Below, piece after piece: positions 26,886 through 36,517 of a DNA stretch of 64,000 bases (positions are counted from its first letter, which is position 1; every line of letters begins with the position of its first letter). Location of the stretch: positions 434,001-498,000 of the forward strand of contig CAWIHZ010000005.1 in NCBI GenBank assembly GCA_963835955.1. Reading direction: 5' to 3'. The notes under the pieces are model-generated. The model did not search any database and was not told where the DNA came from. It saw only the letters and a list, made by a program, of their open reading frames with translations. The position numbers and the translations under genes are program-made. The stretch comes from Roseiarcus sp963835955 (GTDB lineage Bacteria > Pseudomonadota > Alphaproteobacteria > Rhizobiales > Beijerinckiaceae).

Positions 26886-29510
26886 CCTCCGCCGCCCTCT
26901 TGTCTCGCACGGCGTCGACCTCGCCCGCCGTGAGGTCGACCACCGGCTTGCGGCGCACGAGATTCCCGATCGCCTTGATCTCCTTGGGGTCGGCGATCAG
27001 GCCGTAGGCCGTATCCTCGTGCAGCGCGCCGCCCTTGCCATGCTCGGGCTTGTTGGAGACGATGAGCTTCTCCAGCGACGCCGCGCACGGCCTCGTGGAA
27101 AGTCTCGAAGGGCTTGGGAACCTTGCCCAGCGTCGCGTCGAACTCGCTTTGCTCGGCCCGGCCGGCATCGCGCGCAAGCGAATTGAGCAATCCGCGCGTC
27201 ATCGCACCGATGACGATGGCGTCGATAGCGTGGTGGCGATGGTCGGTGCGGTTCTTGCGGTTGTCGTCGCCTAAAAGTCCGTTGAGCCCCCATTTGCCCC
27301 GCAGCAGGCCGGTCAGCGTGCCCGGCGTCACGTAAATCTGGTCGGGGTCGCAGACCTTGCCGAGGTAGGCCTTGGCGAGGCGCGAAAGATATTTCGTTTC
27401 GTTGAGCTGGCGCGCCAGAAAGCCGCCCTCCTCTTCGAATTTCTTCATCGCGTCGGGCTTGAAGCGCCAGCGCTTGTTGTTGGGCAGCTTGTCCGCACGG
27501 CCGACGATGTCTTCCCATCCCGGCTTGTCGCCGAAGGCCTCGAACGGGGACTTGCCGCGCTTGACCCGGTTCATATCGCGAAAGCACAGGACCTTGTTCG
27601 CGGCGCTGTCATCGAGCGTGCGCGAACGCGGCAGGATATGTTCGATCTCGATTTCAGAAGTGAAGACCTGCGCCACACCGATCGCCCGACCGGAGAAGGG
27701 ACACAGCGCGACGCCGTCGCCTGCACGCTGCTGTTCCTCGTAGAGCTTCAACCGCGCGCGGTTCTCGCCATCGTTGGGGACGCCGAGTTCCGCAAGCTTG
27801 ACGGCGCGCTTCTCGTTGGCGTCGCGGTTCTCGCGGTTCCGTTTTTGCTCACGCTCCTTCTGTTCGGCGTTCTGCTTCAATTCGCGCGCCAGTTCGACGA
27901 CGATCTGATCCGGCGCGCCGAAGCGGGCGATGAGCGCGTTGACGACGCGGCGCAATTGGTTGAGGCCGATGTGAACGGTCGGATTCATGATCCGGCCCCA
28001 GAACGCCGCCTCGTCGCCGCGATCCTTTTCCTCCATCGATCCGGGCAGGACGTGGCGTTGCAGGACTTGGCCGTAATAGGGCAGGCGGGCGAACAACTCG
28101 CCGTCGCGCTCGTCCGAGTGATGCCAGGGCGGCTCGCGGTCCTGGCCGGCGCGCAGCACTGCCTCGGCGTATGTCACCACGCGGCCATCTTCGTCGCGCT
28201 CGTTGATCAGCGCGTCGAGAATCGCGGCGTTGGCGGTAGGGCCGAGACGCGAATAGCCCTCGGCGAGCGGAACGGTCGCGCATTCGCGCGCGGCCTCGTC
28301 GCTGAGCCCATCCTCGCCCCTCAGGCGGGCGACGAGCGTCACCTCGTCCGGCTCGTCGAGCAGCTTGGCGACGAAGGCGTCCTTTTGCTTCCACGACAAC
28401 GTGCGCCAGCGCGGGCCGAAATGGTTGACCTTGGAGAGGAGTTTGCCGGTCAGCGAGCCCTTCATCTCGGTTTCGCCGGCCTGCTCAAAATTGATCCGCG
28501 CAGCCCCGCCGAGTTTGAGCGCCTTGCGCATCTTGGCGTAAGTCATCTTGCCTTCGTTCAGCAGCACGCTGGCGGGCGCGTCGCGCTCGTCGGCGTCAAC
28601 CGCGGTCCGGGCGTCGCTGCCTTCCGGAAATCTGAATATGCGCGAGACGCTCGTAAACCTCCCGCGCTTCGACCGACGGCAATGCCTTGGGCAACCGCTC
28701 CTCGCCTGGCACGAAGGTGCATTTGCCGATTTTCGGCGGCTTGAGGTCGCGCTGGCGAAAAAGGACGGCAGCGATAACGTCGTGGCGCTCGGGCGTCAGC
28801 AGCGCCGGATGATGCCCCGCCTGGGCGCGCCATATCGCGTCGAACTCCTCGCGGATCATGTCGCGCGTCGGGTAGAATTCGTACAGCGCCTTGGCGCCGG
28901 CGCCTTCCAGTCGAATACGGGTCGGCTTGCGGCCGGGGTCGCGAACCCGGCGCGGGTCGTGGGATTGGCCGCGATGGCGCATCCACAGGAATTCGCCGAA
29001 GGTGCGGCAGTTCCGCTCGCGTAGAGCCTCGCGAAGCTTCTCCGAAGCGTGGGCGATCTTGCCCTTGTCCTTGTCCTTCTTGTCGGTCTTGCGGTTCGAC
29101 CTGAAGCCTCGTCTTTGGTTCAAGTGAAAGATAGCGCGGCCGATTTCGAAAGGCTCGAGGGGGCGATCCAGCGCGGCGGCGCGAAGTGCATAAGGGTCGA
29201 GCGCTTCGAGCCGCTTCCGGTCCGCTTCGCTGGCCTGCATCAGGCCCGCCCCGACAAGGGCCGCCATGAGGTCCGCCCGCCGCAGCACGAAACGGTCGCG
29301 CCGCTTGCGGGCCTGTTTCGGAATGCGCCGCATCGTCGCGAGCGACTGCTGATCCTTGGGGTTGCGCCCGTCCTTGAACAGGCGAACGCCGCTCCACATG
29401 AGTTCTAACGGCCCGTCCGCGCCATACTCGTGGACCGCGCCCGGCCCCGTTCGCCAGACCGCGAAGCCGAGCGAATTCGTTCCCAGGTCGAATGAAAATC
29501 GCATGCCCAT
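26886..29510 (-). pseudogene. cas9: Type II-C Cas9, truncated at the array and frameshifted twice
   Basis: The N-terminal frame begins MGMRFSFDLGTNSLGFAVW (RuvC-I Asp) and has the Arg-rich bridge helix RIPKQARKRRDRFVLRR. A second frame has QIVVELARELKQ (RuvC-II Glu), the HNH site EIEIEHILPRSRTLDDSAANKV and RuvC-III HHAIDAIVIGAM. One extra base near 28620 separates the first two frames; another near 27085 (CGCGGCG) shifts the C-terminal part, which continues SLEKLIVSNKPEHGKGG, HEDTAYGLI and VVDLTAGEVDAVRDKRAAEG up to the array. About 870 codons remain; relatives have about 1,030-1,100. The missing part is the WED/PAM-interacting region. The frame would run on through the last repeat and spacer to a stop at 26812. 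The frameshifts may be sequence errors; the truncation is structural. Confidence 0.93.
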
Positions 29511-29554
29511 AATCTGCCCAACTCCGTCGATCCCACAGCTTGGCGCAAAATCGC

Positions 29555-29583
29555 TTGCCAGGCCAGAACCGTTCCGCTAATTT
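29555..29583 (+). promoter_or_regulatory. Promoter of tracrRNA
   Basis: TTGCCA (29555-29560) and TAATTT (29578-29583) are separated by 17 bp, a good sigma-70 layout. Transcription would start about 29590, one base before the anti-repeat. It is divergent from cas9, whose start lies 45 bp to the left. Confidence 0.7.
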
Positions 29584-29589
29584 CAGTTC

Positions 29590-29673
29590 TGTTCTAGCAG
29601 GGAACGCGGCGTGGCCCCTTCGTTAACAAGGTTCCATACCACCGAATGAGGGCGGGCTCCGGTCCGCCCTTTT
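29590..29673 (+). ncRNA. tracrRNA of the type II-C locus
   Basis: The segment from 29591 begins GTTCTAGCAGGGAACGCGGC, which is the exact reverse complement of the 3' part of the CRISPR repeat, then diverges gradually over the remaining 15 bases as anti-repeats do. A short nexus-like stretch (GGTTCCATACC) and a GC-rich hairpin with a T-run follow. The expected RNA is about 84 nt. It pairs with the crRNA repeat to load Cas9 and recruit RNase III. It appears intact although cas9 is damaged. Confidence 0.88.
29650..29673 (+). terminator. Rho-independent terminator of tracrRNA
   Basis: GGGCGG (29650-29655) pairs with CCGCCC (29664-29669) around an 8-base loop and is followed by TTTT. Confidence 0.85.
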
Positions 29674-29803
29674 CCATTGCAGCCTATCCGAATTCCGTCG
29701 CCGCTGAGCGGCACTGCCGGCGACTACTGGTCCTCGTTGGCCGGGCTCCGGCGTCCCACTCTCGCAGGCGCGGTCGGCTTGCCATGAGGCCAAAATAAAC
29801 GCA

Positions 29804-32800
29804 ATGCTCCGACCCCCGCATGCGTTCGTGGATTCCCGCCTCATGTCATCTCCGGTTCGCGCCGCCCCGTCCGCGAATCCTTCGCGCCGCGCGGCCAAAG
29901 AGCCGACGCGCGAGGCCTTGCTGGCCGCGCTCGCCGGGCGCGAGCGCGAACTCGCCGAGGCGCGGGAGCGGCAGGCGGCGACGGCGGAGATTCTGAAGGT
30001 CATCGCCAGTTCGCCGTCGGACATGCAGCCGGTGTTCGACGCGATCGCGACGAGCGCCAACCGGCTGCTCGGCGGATTCTCGACAGCAGTGTTCCGCATC
30101 TTCGGCGACGTCGTAAGCCTGGCGGCGTTCACGCCGGTTGACCCAGACGGCAGACAAAGCCCTCGTGGCGTTCTTCCCTCGCCCGCTCCCCGAATTTCTA
30201 GGGTTCGAGCCATTCGCGGGGGCGAGTTCGCACAGATCCCCGATACCGAATCTGGAAAGCTCAATCCGGGAACTGGCGCGGCTTCGCGGCTATCGTAGCA
30301 TGCTGTTTGCGCCGCTGATGAGCAACGGTGCGCCGATTGGGATCATCAGCGTCACCCGCAAGGAGCCGGGCAAGTTCGCCCAACATCACATCCAGCTCTT
30401 GCAAACCTTCGCCGATCAGGCCGCGATCGCGATCCAGAACGCGCGGCTGTTCCGCGAGACGCAGGAGGCGCTGGAGCAGCAGAAGGCTTCCGCCGAGGTG
30501 CTGGGCGCGATCAGCAAATCAGTGGCGGATACGGCGCCGGTGTTCGAGACCATCCTCGACGCCTGCCAGCGTCTCTTCGGCAGCGAAGAAATCGGCATTT
30601 ACACGATCGGCGACGACGACATGGTGCGGGCGGCGGCGTGGCGCGGCCCGAGGGCCGAGGAAGCCCGGCATGATGTCACCCCGCTTGCCGAAAGCGTGAC
30701 CGGCCGGGTCATCCGGGAACGCCGCACCCACCACATCCCCGATCTCGGCGCCCTTCCCGATTTGTCGCCGACACTGCGCGATCGGGTGAACCGCCACGGC
30801 GGCGCCTCGCTCCTCTATGCGCCGATGCTGTGGGAGGACAGCGGCCTCGGCTCCATCCTCGTGGTCCGCTGGCCGCCGAGGCCGTTTTCCGACCGGGAGC
30901 AAGCGCTCCTGCAGACGTTCGCCGATCAGGCGGCGATCGCGGTCCAGAATGCGCGCCTCTTCAACGAGACGCAGGAGGCGCTCCGACAGCAGACGGCGAC
31001 GAGCGACATACTCCGGGTGATCGCCTCGTCTCCCGACGATATGAAGCCGGTGCTGGAAAGGCTGACGGAGACCGCTTGCCGCCTGTGCAGCGCCTATGAC
31101 GCGATCGTGCTGCTGCGCAATGCCGACGATCTGGAAATTGCCGCCCATCACGGGGCGATTCCCCTTCCCCCCAATTTCGGCAGACGGCCGATCGGCCGCG
31201 ACTGGCCTCCCGGGCGCGCCGTTTTCGATGGCAAGCCCGTGCATGTGCACGACCTTCTGGCCGCGCAACACGAATTTCCCGTCGCCATCAAACTGTCACA
31301 AGACGCGGGTCGAGCCGCGTCACCAGGCGACGCCATACCGGGCCTGGCGTGGAGGACCGCTCTCGCGATGCCCCTGATGCGCGAAGCCGAGGCGATCGGC
31401 GTCATCGTGCTCCGCCGCGTCGAAGTGTGGCCCTTCTCGGACGCCCAGATCGCGCTCCTCGAGACTTTCGCCGATCAGGCCGTCATCGCCATCCAGAACG
31501 CGCGGCTGTTCGACGAGGTGCAGGCGAAGACCCGCGACCTGGAGGAGTCGCTCGCGCAGCAGACGGCGACCGCCGACGTGCTCAGGGTCATCAGCCGCTC
31601 GGTGTTTGATTTGGACGCGGTCCTGAACACGCTCACCGAGTCTGCGCGATCGCTCAGCGGCGCGGCGACCGCGCTGCTTTACCTACGCGACGGCGAGGTG
31701 TGGCAGCTTCGCGCCGAGTTCGGGATCCAGCCCTGAATTTCGCGAATACGAGACCGCGCATCCCTTTCGCTCGGGCAGGGAAACAGTTGCTGGGCGCGTG
31801 CTACTGACTGGAGAGACCGCTCACATTCCCGACGTGCTCGCCGACCCGGGCTATAGGTACGGCCCGGGACCGCAGATTGGCGATTATCGCGCGTTGTTCG
31901 GCGTACCCCTAATTCGCGACAGCAAAGTAGAAGGCGTGTTCGTGCTGCTGCGTCCCGAGCCCAACGCGTTCACGCCGCGCCACATTGAACTCGTGAGAAC
32001 CTTCGCCGATCAGGCCGCGATCGCGATCGAGAACGCGCGGCTGTTCAATGAGGTGCAAGGCGAAGACCGACGACCTGAGCGAGGCGCTGCAGCAGCAGAC
32101 CGCCACCGCCGAGGTCTTGAAGGTCATCAGCAGGTCGGCGTTCGACCTGCAGATGGTGCTCGACACGCTGGTTCGTTCGGCCGCCGAACTGGTCGACGCG
32201 GCGCACGCGGTCGATTCATATCCGCGAAGGGAAGGTGTATCCCTACAAATCGGCCTTTGGATTCAACCCGGGCATTCGGAGTCTGATAAGGCAGAATCCT
32301 ATCTCGCCGGGACGCCAAACACTGGCCGGTCGCGTAGCGCTGTCAGGCCGGGTCGAAAGCATCCCGGACGTGCTGGAGGACGCCGAATTTTCACCGTCCC
32401 TCAAGGCGGTGATTCAGGTGCGTTCGATTCTCGGCGTGCCCCTTCTGCGCGATGATCGGGTGGAAGGCATGATGATCCTCGGGCGCACCGAACCAGGCCT
32501 ATTTACGCCGCGCCAGATCGAACTCGTCCGAACCTTCGCCGACCAGGCGGTGATCGCGATCGAGAACGCCCGGCTGTTCAACGAGGTGCGCGCGAAGACA
32601 CGCGACCTTCAAGAGGCGCTGCAATTGCAGACCGCGACCGCCGACGTCCTGAAAGTCATCAGCCGCTCGGCGTTCGATCTGCAGGTTGTCTTCGACACGC
32701 TCATTGCTTCGGCGGTCCAACTCATCGGGGCGTTTAGCGGCGGAATCTGCGTGCGCGACGGCGAGGTTTTCCGCCATCAGGCCTTTTCCGGTCCCGGAGC

Positions 32801-34544
32801 CAGTCAGGAACTGCACGATTATCTCATCGAACATCCCGCGACCCCCGGGCGCGGATCGATCGCCGGGCGCACAATTCTCTCTGGACGGGTCGAGCAGATT
32901 CCCGACGTTCGCGAGGATGCGGAATTCTTGGTGCCGTTGGACTCTCGCGCCAATCCGGCGCGCGCCGTGCTCGGCGTGCCCCTGCTCGGCAAGGACAGGG
33001 TCGAAGGCGCTATCGTGCTCACGCGTCTCGAACCTGGCGCCTATCCGCAGCGCCAGATCGAAATCCTGCAAACCTTCGCCGACCAGGCGGTGATCGCGAT
33101 CGAGAACGTGCGGCTGTTCGAGGAAGTGCAGGCGCGAACCCGCGACCTTTCCGAGGCGCTGCAATTGCAGACCGCGACCTCCGAAGTCCTCAAAGTCATC
33201 AGCCGATCCGCGTTCGATCTGCAGGCTGTGTTCGACACGCTTATCGCCTCCGCCGTTGAACTCTGCAGCGCGTTCAGCGGCTCCATCTGCGTTCGCGATG
33301 GGGAGGTGTTTCGTTACACAGGCAGCGCGGGCGTCGGCGCCACCCCCATACTTCACGACTATCTCGCGAATCATCCAGCGACGCCTGGACGGGGGACGAT
33401 GGTGGGCCGGGTGTTGTTGTCCGGCAAAGTCGAGCACATTCGTGACCGGTTCGAGGACAAGGAATACGCGGTGCCCACGGCGGCCTTCGGCAACATGTCG
33501 CGCGCCTTCCTCGGGGTGCCGCTGCTGGGCAAGGCCGGGATCGAGGGCGCGCTCGTGCTCACGCGTGAGGAGCCGGGGCTTTTCGCCGATCGCCAGGTCG
33601 AAATCGTCCAGACCTTCGCCGACCAGGCGGTGATCGCGATCGAGAACGTGCGCCTGTTCGACGAGGTCCAGGCGCGCACGAAGGAGCTCGCCCAATCGCT
33701 CGACGATCTGCGCATGGCGCAGAACCGGTTGATCCAGTCGGAAAAGCTCGCTTCGCTGGGCCAGCTCACCGCCGGCATCGCCCACGAGATCAAGAACCCG
33801 CTCAATTTCGTCAACAATTTCGCGGCGCTCTCCGGCGAGTTGACCGACGAGTTGCTGGATATCCTGGCGCCCGAGCCGCTGGACCGCCAAGTTCGCGAGG
33901 AAGTCGACGAACTGACCCGGATGCTGAAGGACAATCTGCAAAGGGTCGCCCAGCACGGCAAGCGCGCCGACTCGATCGTCAAGAACATGCTGGCGCATTC
34001 GCGCTCGGGCCCGGGCGAACTACGTCCGTCCGACATCAACGCGATCCTGGAGGAGAGCCTCAACCTCGCCTATCATGGCGCGCGCGCGGAAAAGCCCGGA
34101 TTCAATATCACGATGACGCGCGATCTGGACCCGGGCGCGGGGATGCTCGACGTCTTTCCGCAGGAAATCTCGCGCGCCTTTCTCAATCTGATCTCGAACG
34201 GGTTCTACGCCGCCGCGCAACGCAAGACCGAGACCGGCGATCCCGGCTTCGAGCCTGTGCTGAGCGTCTCGACCAAAAGCCTCGGCGAGGCGGTCGAGAT
34301 TCGGATCCGCGACAACGGGACGGGCATTTCGGCCGAGGCGAGGGAAAAGATCTTCAACCCGTTCTTCACCACCAAACCGGCCGGGGAGGGGACGGGCCTC
34401 GGGCTGTCGATGACCCACGACATTATCGTGAAGGAACATGGCGGGACCCTCGACGTCGCCTCGGCGCCCGGCGAATTCACCGAATTCCGGATTGTCCTGC
34501 CTCGGGCCGGCGGCCCGCACGAAACGAAGCGGGAGCAAGCATGA
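29804..34544 (+). pseudogene. Seven-GAF sensor histidine kinase, frame broken about six times
   Basis: Joined across frames, this is one protein of about 1,580 residues. After a short coiled N-terminus it has seven GAF sensor domains, each closing with TFADQA(V/A)IAI(E/Q)N(A/V)RLF and linked by segments like QTATADVLKVISRSAFDLQ. The C-terminus is a complete kinase: H-box GIAHEIKNPLNF, N-box NLISNGFYAA, G1 RDNGTGIS, G2 GTGLGLSMTH. No membrane segment is seen. Frame changes lie near 30149 (extra G), 30200, 30255, 31733, 32056 and 32212, mostly of +1 sense. The conserved reading on both sides of each suggests recent mutations or sequence errors rather than old decay. It overlaps a truncated receiver gene. 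The signal is unknown. Confidence 0.85.
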
Positions 34545-34668
34545 GCGTTCTGGTTCTGGTGGTCGATGACGAACCCGATCTTGAACCTCTGTTCCGCCGG
34601 CAGTTCAGGCGGGATTTGCGCTCGGGGCGCGGTTTCAGATGGACTTCGAGCTGTCCGACTGACCGCCG
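34541..34668 (+). pseudogene. Response-regulator receiver domain, truncated
   Basis: The frame starts at the kinase stop (ATGA overlap) with SVLVLVVDDEPDLEPLFRRQFRRDLRSG, the phospho-acceptor-end DDEPD of a receiver domain. A shift near 34628 moves it to the frame RFQMDFELSD, which then ends in a stop at about 34660, where a sequence duplicated at 35096 begins. Only the first 35-40 of about 120 residues remain. It would have been the partner of the GAF kinase. Confidence 0.75.
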
Positions 34669-34770
34669 CCTCGCGCGCCCCGAATGCGGTCGTCCCGCCA
34701 GCCTCCTTGCGCCCTTGCGCCGCAGCGCGGGGCTCGCCTGATCGGAGGGCGTCGCCGCGTTAAAGGCGGC
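34661..34770 (+). repeat. Direct repeat, copy 1 (about 105 bp)
   Basis: The segment beginning GACCGCCGCCTCGCGCGCCC closely resembles 35096-35196, with small gaps. It starts exactly where the receiver gene stops making sense, so the repeat probably took part in the rearrangement that truncated that gene. Confidence 0.75.
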
Positions 34771-35095
34771 CGGGAAATGTTGCGAATCTTGCCAGGCAGG
34801 CGAATTTGGGGTAATTGCTGGCCGAAATTGCGACCTTGGCCGGATCTGCAGGCTTGACGCCGCGATCGGTCGGGGCTTCGGGGGGTCTTCGTCCAGGCAT
34901 GGTGTTGTCGGCGCCGCCGCTTTCGAGTTTCAGCAAGGCTCAGCTTCAGGATGCGGAGCGACGCTTTCCCACCTGGTCCAAACTCCGGTGAAGCAACTGG
35001 CGCGCGGCGCATCGCGCTTCTGCCTCTGGTCGCCCTCCTTACAGTGGAATTGACCGCTATGGGTCCGGTTGGGGTCATCCGGCTCCGGCGCCCGC
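34771..35095. other. Non-coding stretch between direct repeats
   Basis: I see no credible gene here. Short frames lack ribosome binding sites and known motifs. It may contain decayed remnants linked to the truncated receiver gene. Confidence 0.5.
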
Positions 35096-35196
35096 GACCG
35101 CCGCCTCGCGCGCCCCGAATGCGGCCGTCCCGCCAGCGACCTTGCGCCGTGGCGCCGGGCTTGCTTGATAGAAGGGCGTCGGCGTGACTAAACGGC
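35096..35196 (+). repeat. Direct repeat, copy 2 (about 100 bp)
   Basis: This second copy of the sequence at 34661-34770 lies in the leader region of the RND efflux operon, 64 bp before the adaptor gene start. Confidence 0.75.
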
Positions 35197-35259
35197 GGCG
35201 ATGGCCGCCGGGTTCGGCGCTCGATGAGGTTTCAACGCCCTTAGGGGATCGGCGCCAGC

Positions 35260-36498
35260 ATGTCGACGCAGCAGCTTCGTTCCCCAGCCGGGCCGCGCCT
35301 GCCCATTTTTCAATCTGCGTGCGTCGCGATTGTCGCCCTTGCGCTTTCCGGCTGCAACGGCTCCAGGAACGCCTATGTCGCGCCGCCGCCGCCGAAGGTG
35401 GTCGTCGCCCAGCCGCTTCAGCGGCCGGTGACCGTGTATCTCAATTTGACCGGCAACACCGCGCCCTTCAACGTCGTCGATCTGGTGGCGCGCGTCCAGG
35501 GCTTCCTCGAATCGATCGACTACGCCGACGGCGCGTCGGTCAAAAAGGGAGACCAGCTGTTCGGCATCGAGCGCAGCGTCTACCAGGAGCAACTCGACCA
35601 GGCGAAGGCGACGCTCGCCTCCGACCAGGCGGCGCAGGCGTACAACGAGGCCGAATATCAGCGCCAGGCCTCGCTCGCCAGGCATGATTTCGCCAGCCAG
35701 GCCGCGCTCGAGGACGCGAAAGCCAAGGCCGACCAGGCCGCCGCCGCCGTGCTCGGGGCGCGGGCGAGCATCGAACTCGGCGCCATCAACCTCGGCTATA
35801 CGAAGGTGCTCGCTCCGTTCGACGGCGTCGTCACCAATCATCTGGTCTCTCGCGGGGCGCTGGTCGGCGTTTCGGGACCGACCAAACTCGCGACCATCAT
35901 CCAGACCGACCCGCTCTATGTCTATTTCACCATGAGCGAGGCGCAGATTCTGTCGCTGCAGCGAAGCCTCGCCAAGGTGGGCGTCGGCCTGCGGACCACC
36001 GGTCTCTCCGACGTCCCGGTCGAGATCTCGCTGCAAGGCGAGAACGGCTATCCGCACAGAGGCCACCTCGACTACGCCTCGCCCCAGGTCGACACGGCGA
36101 CCGGCACTCTGACGGCGCGCGCCGTATTTGACAACAAGGATGGCGCGCTGCTGCCCGGTCTGTTCGTCAGGGTTCGCACCCCGATCGCCAAACTGGACAA
36201 GGCGCTTCTGGTGCCCGATCCAGCGATCGGAACGAGCCAGGAGGGGCGCTATCTACTAGTGGTGGGGCCGGACAACGTCGTCCAGCGCAGGAACGTCAAG
36301 ACGGGTGAGCGTGAGGGGCCTTACCGGATCATCGAATTCGGGATCGATCCGGGCGACTGGGTCGTGACCGAGGGCGTCCAGCGCGCCATCCCCGGCGCCA
36401 AGGTCAATCCCCAGCAGACCAAGCTTAGCGCGGAGCCGGAAAAACCCGCCGAGCCGAGCGCGGCCGCCAAGCCGACCGCGTCGGGGCCAGCGAAGTGA
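35260..36498 (+). CDS. RND efflux periplasmic adaptor (membrane fusion protein)
   Basis: The 412-residue protein has a lipoprotein-like signal (IVALALSGCNGS) and the adaptor order: lipoyl-like half GFLESIDYADGASVKKGDQLFGI, a helical hairpin (QEQLDQAKATLASDQAAQAYNEAEYQRQ), second lipoyl half VLAPFDGVVTNHLVSRGALVG, beta barrel and membrane-proximal parts. It bridges an inner-membrane RND pump to an outer-membrane channel. It forms an operon with the pump gene 20 bp downstream. An outer-membrane factor gene is not nearby. AcrA-type; substrate range unknown. Confidence 0.92.
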   Translation: MSTQQLRSPAGPRLPIFQSACVAIVALALSGCNGSRNAYVAPPPPKVVVAQPLQRPVTVYLNLTGNTAPFNVVDLVARVQGFLESIDYADGASVKKGDQLFGIERSVYQEQLDQAKATLASDQAAQAYNEAEYQRQASLARHDFASQAALEDAKAKADQAAAAVLGARASIELGAINLGYTKVLAPFDGVVTNHLVSRGALVGVSGPTKLATIIQTDPLYVYFTMSEAQILSLQRSLAKVGVGLRTTGLSDVPVEISLQGENGYPHRGHLDYASPQVDTATGTLTARAVFDNKDGALLPGLFVRVRTPIAKLDKALLVPDPAIGTSQEGRYLLVVGPDNVVQRRNVKTGEREGPYRIIEFGIDPGDWVVTEGVQRAIPGAKVNPQQTKLSAEPEKPAEPSAAAKPTASGPAK

Positions 36499-36517
36499 CG
36501 GCGCGGGAGAAACGCTC

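Noticed and set aside
30138..31736. Separate GAF-domain protein starting at 30138
   Set aside because: It is an inner part of the seven-GAF kinase; its start is an artefact of the frame change at 30149.
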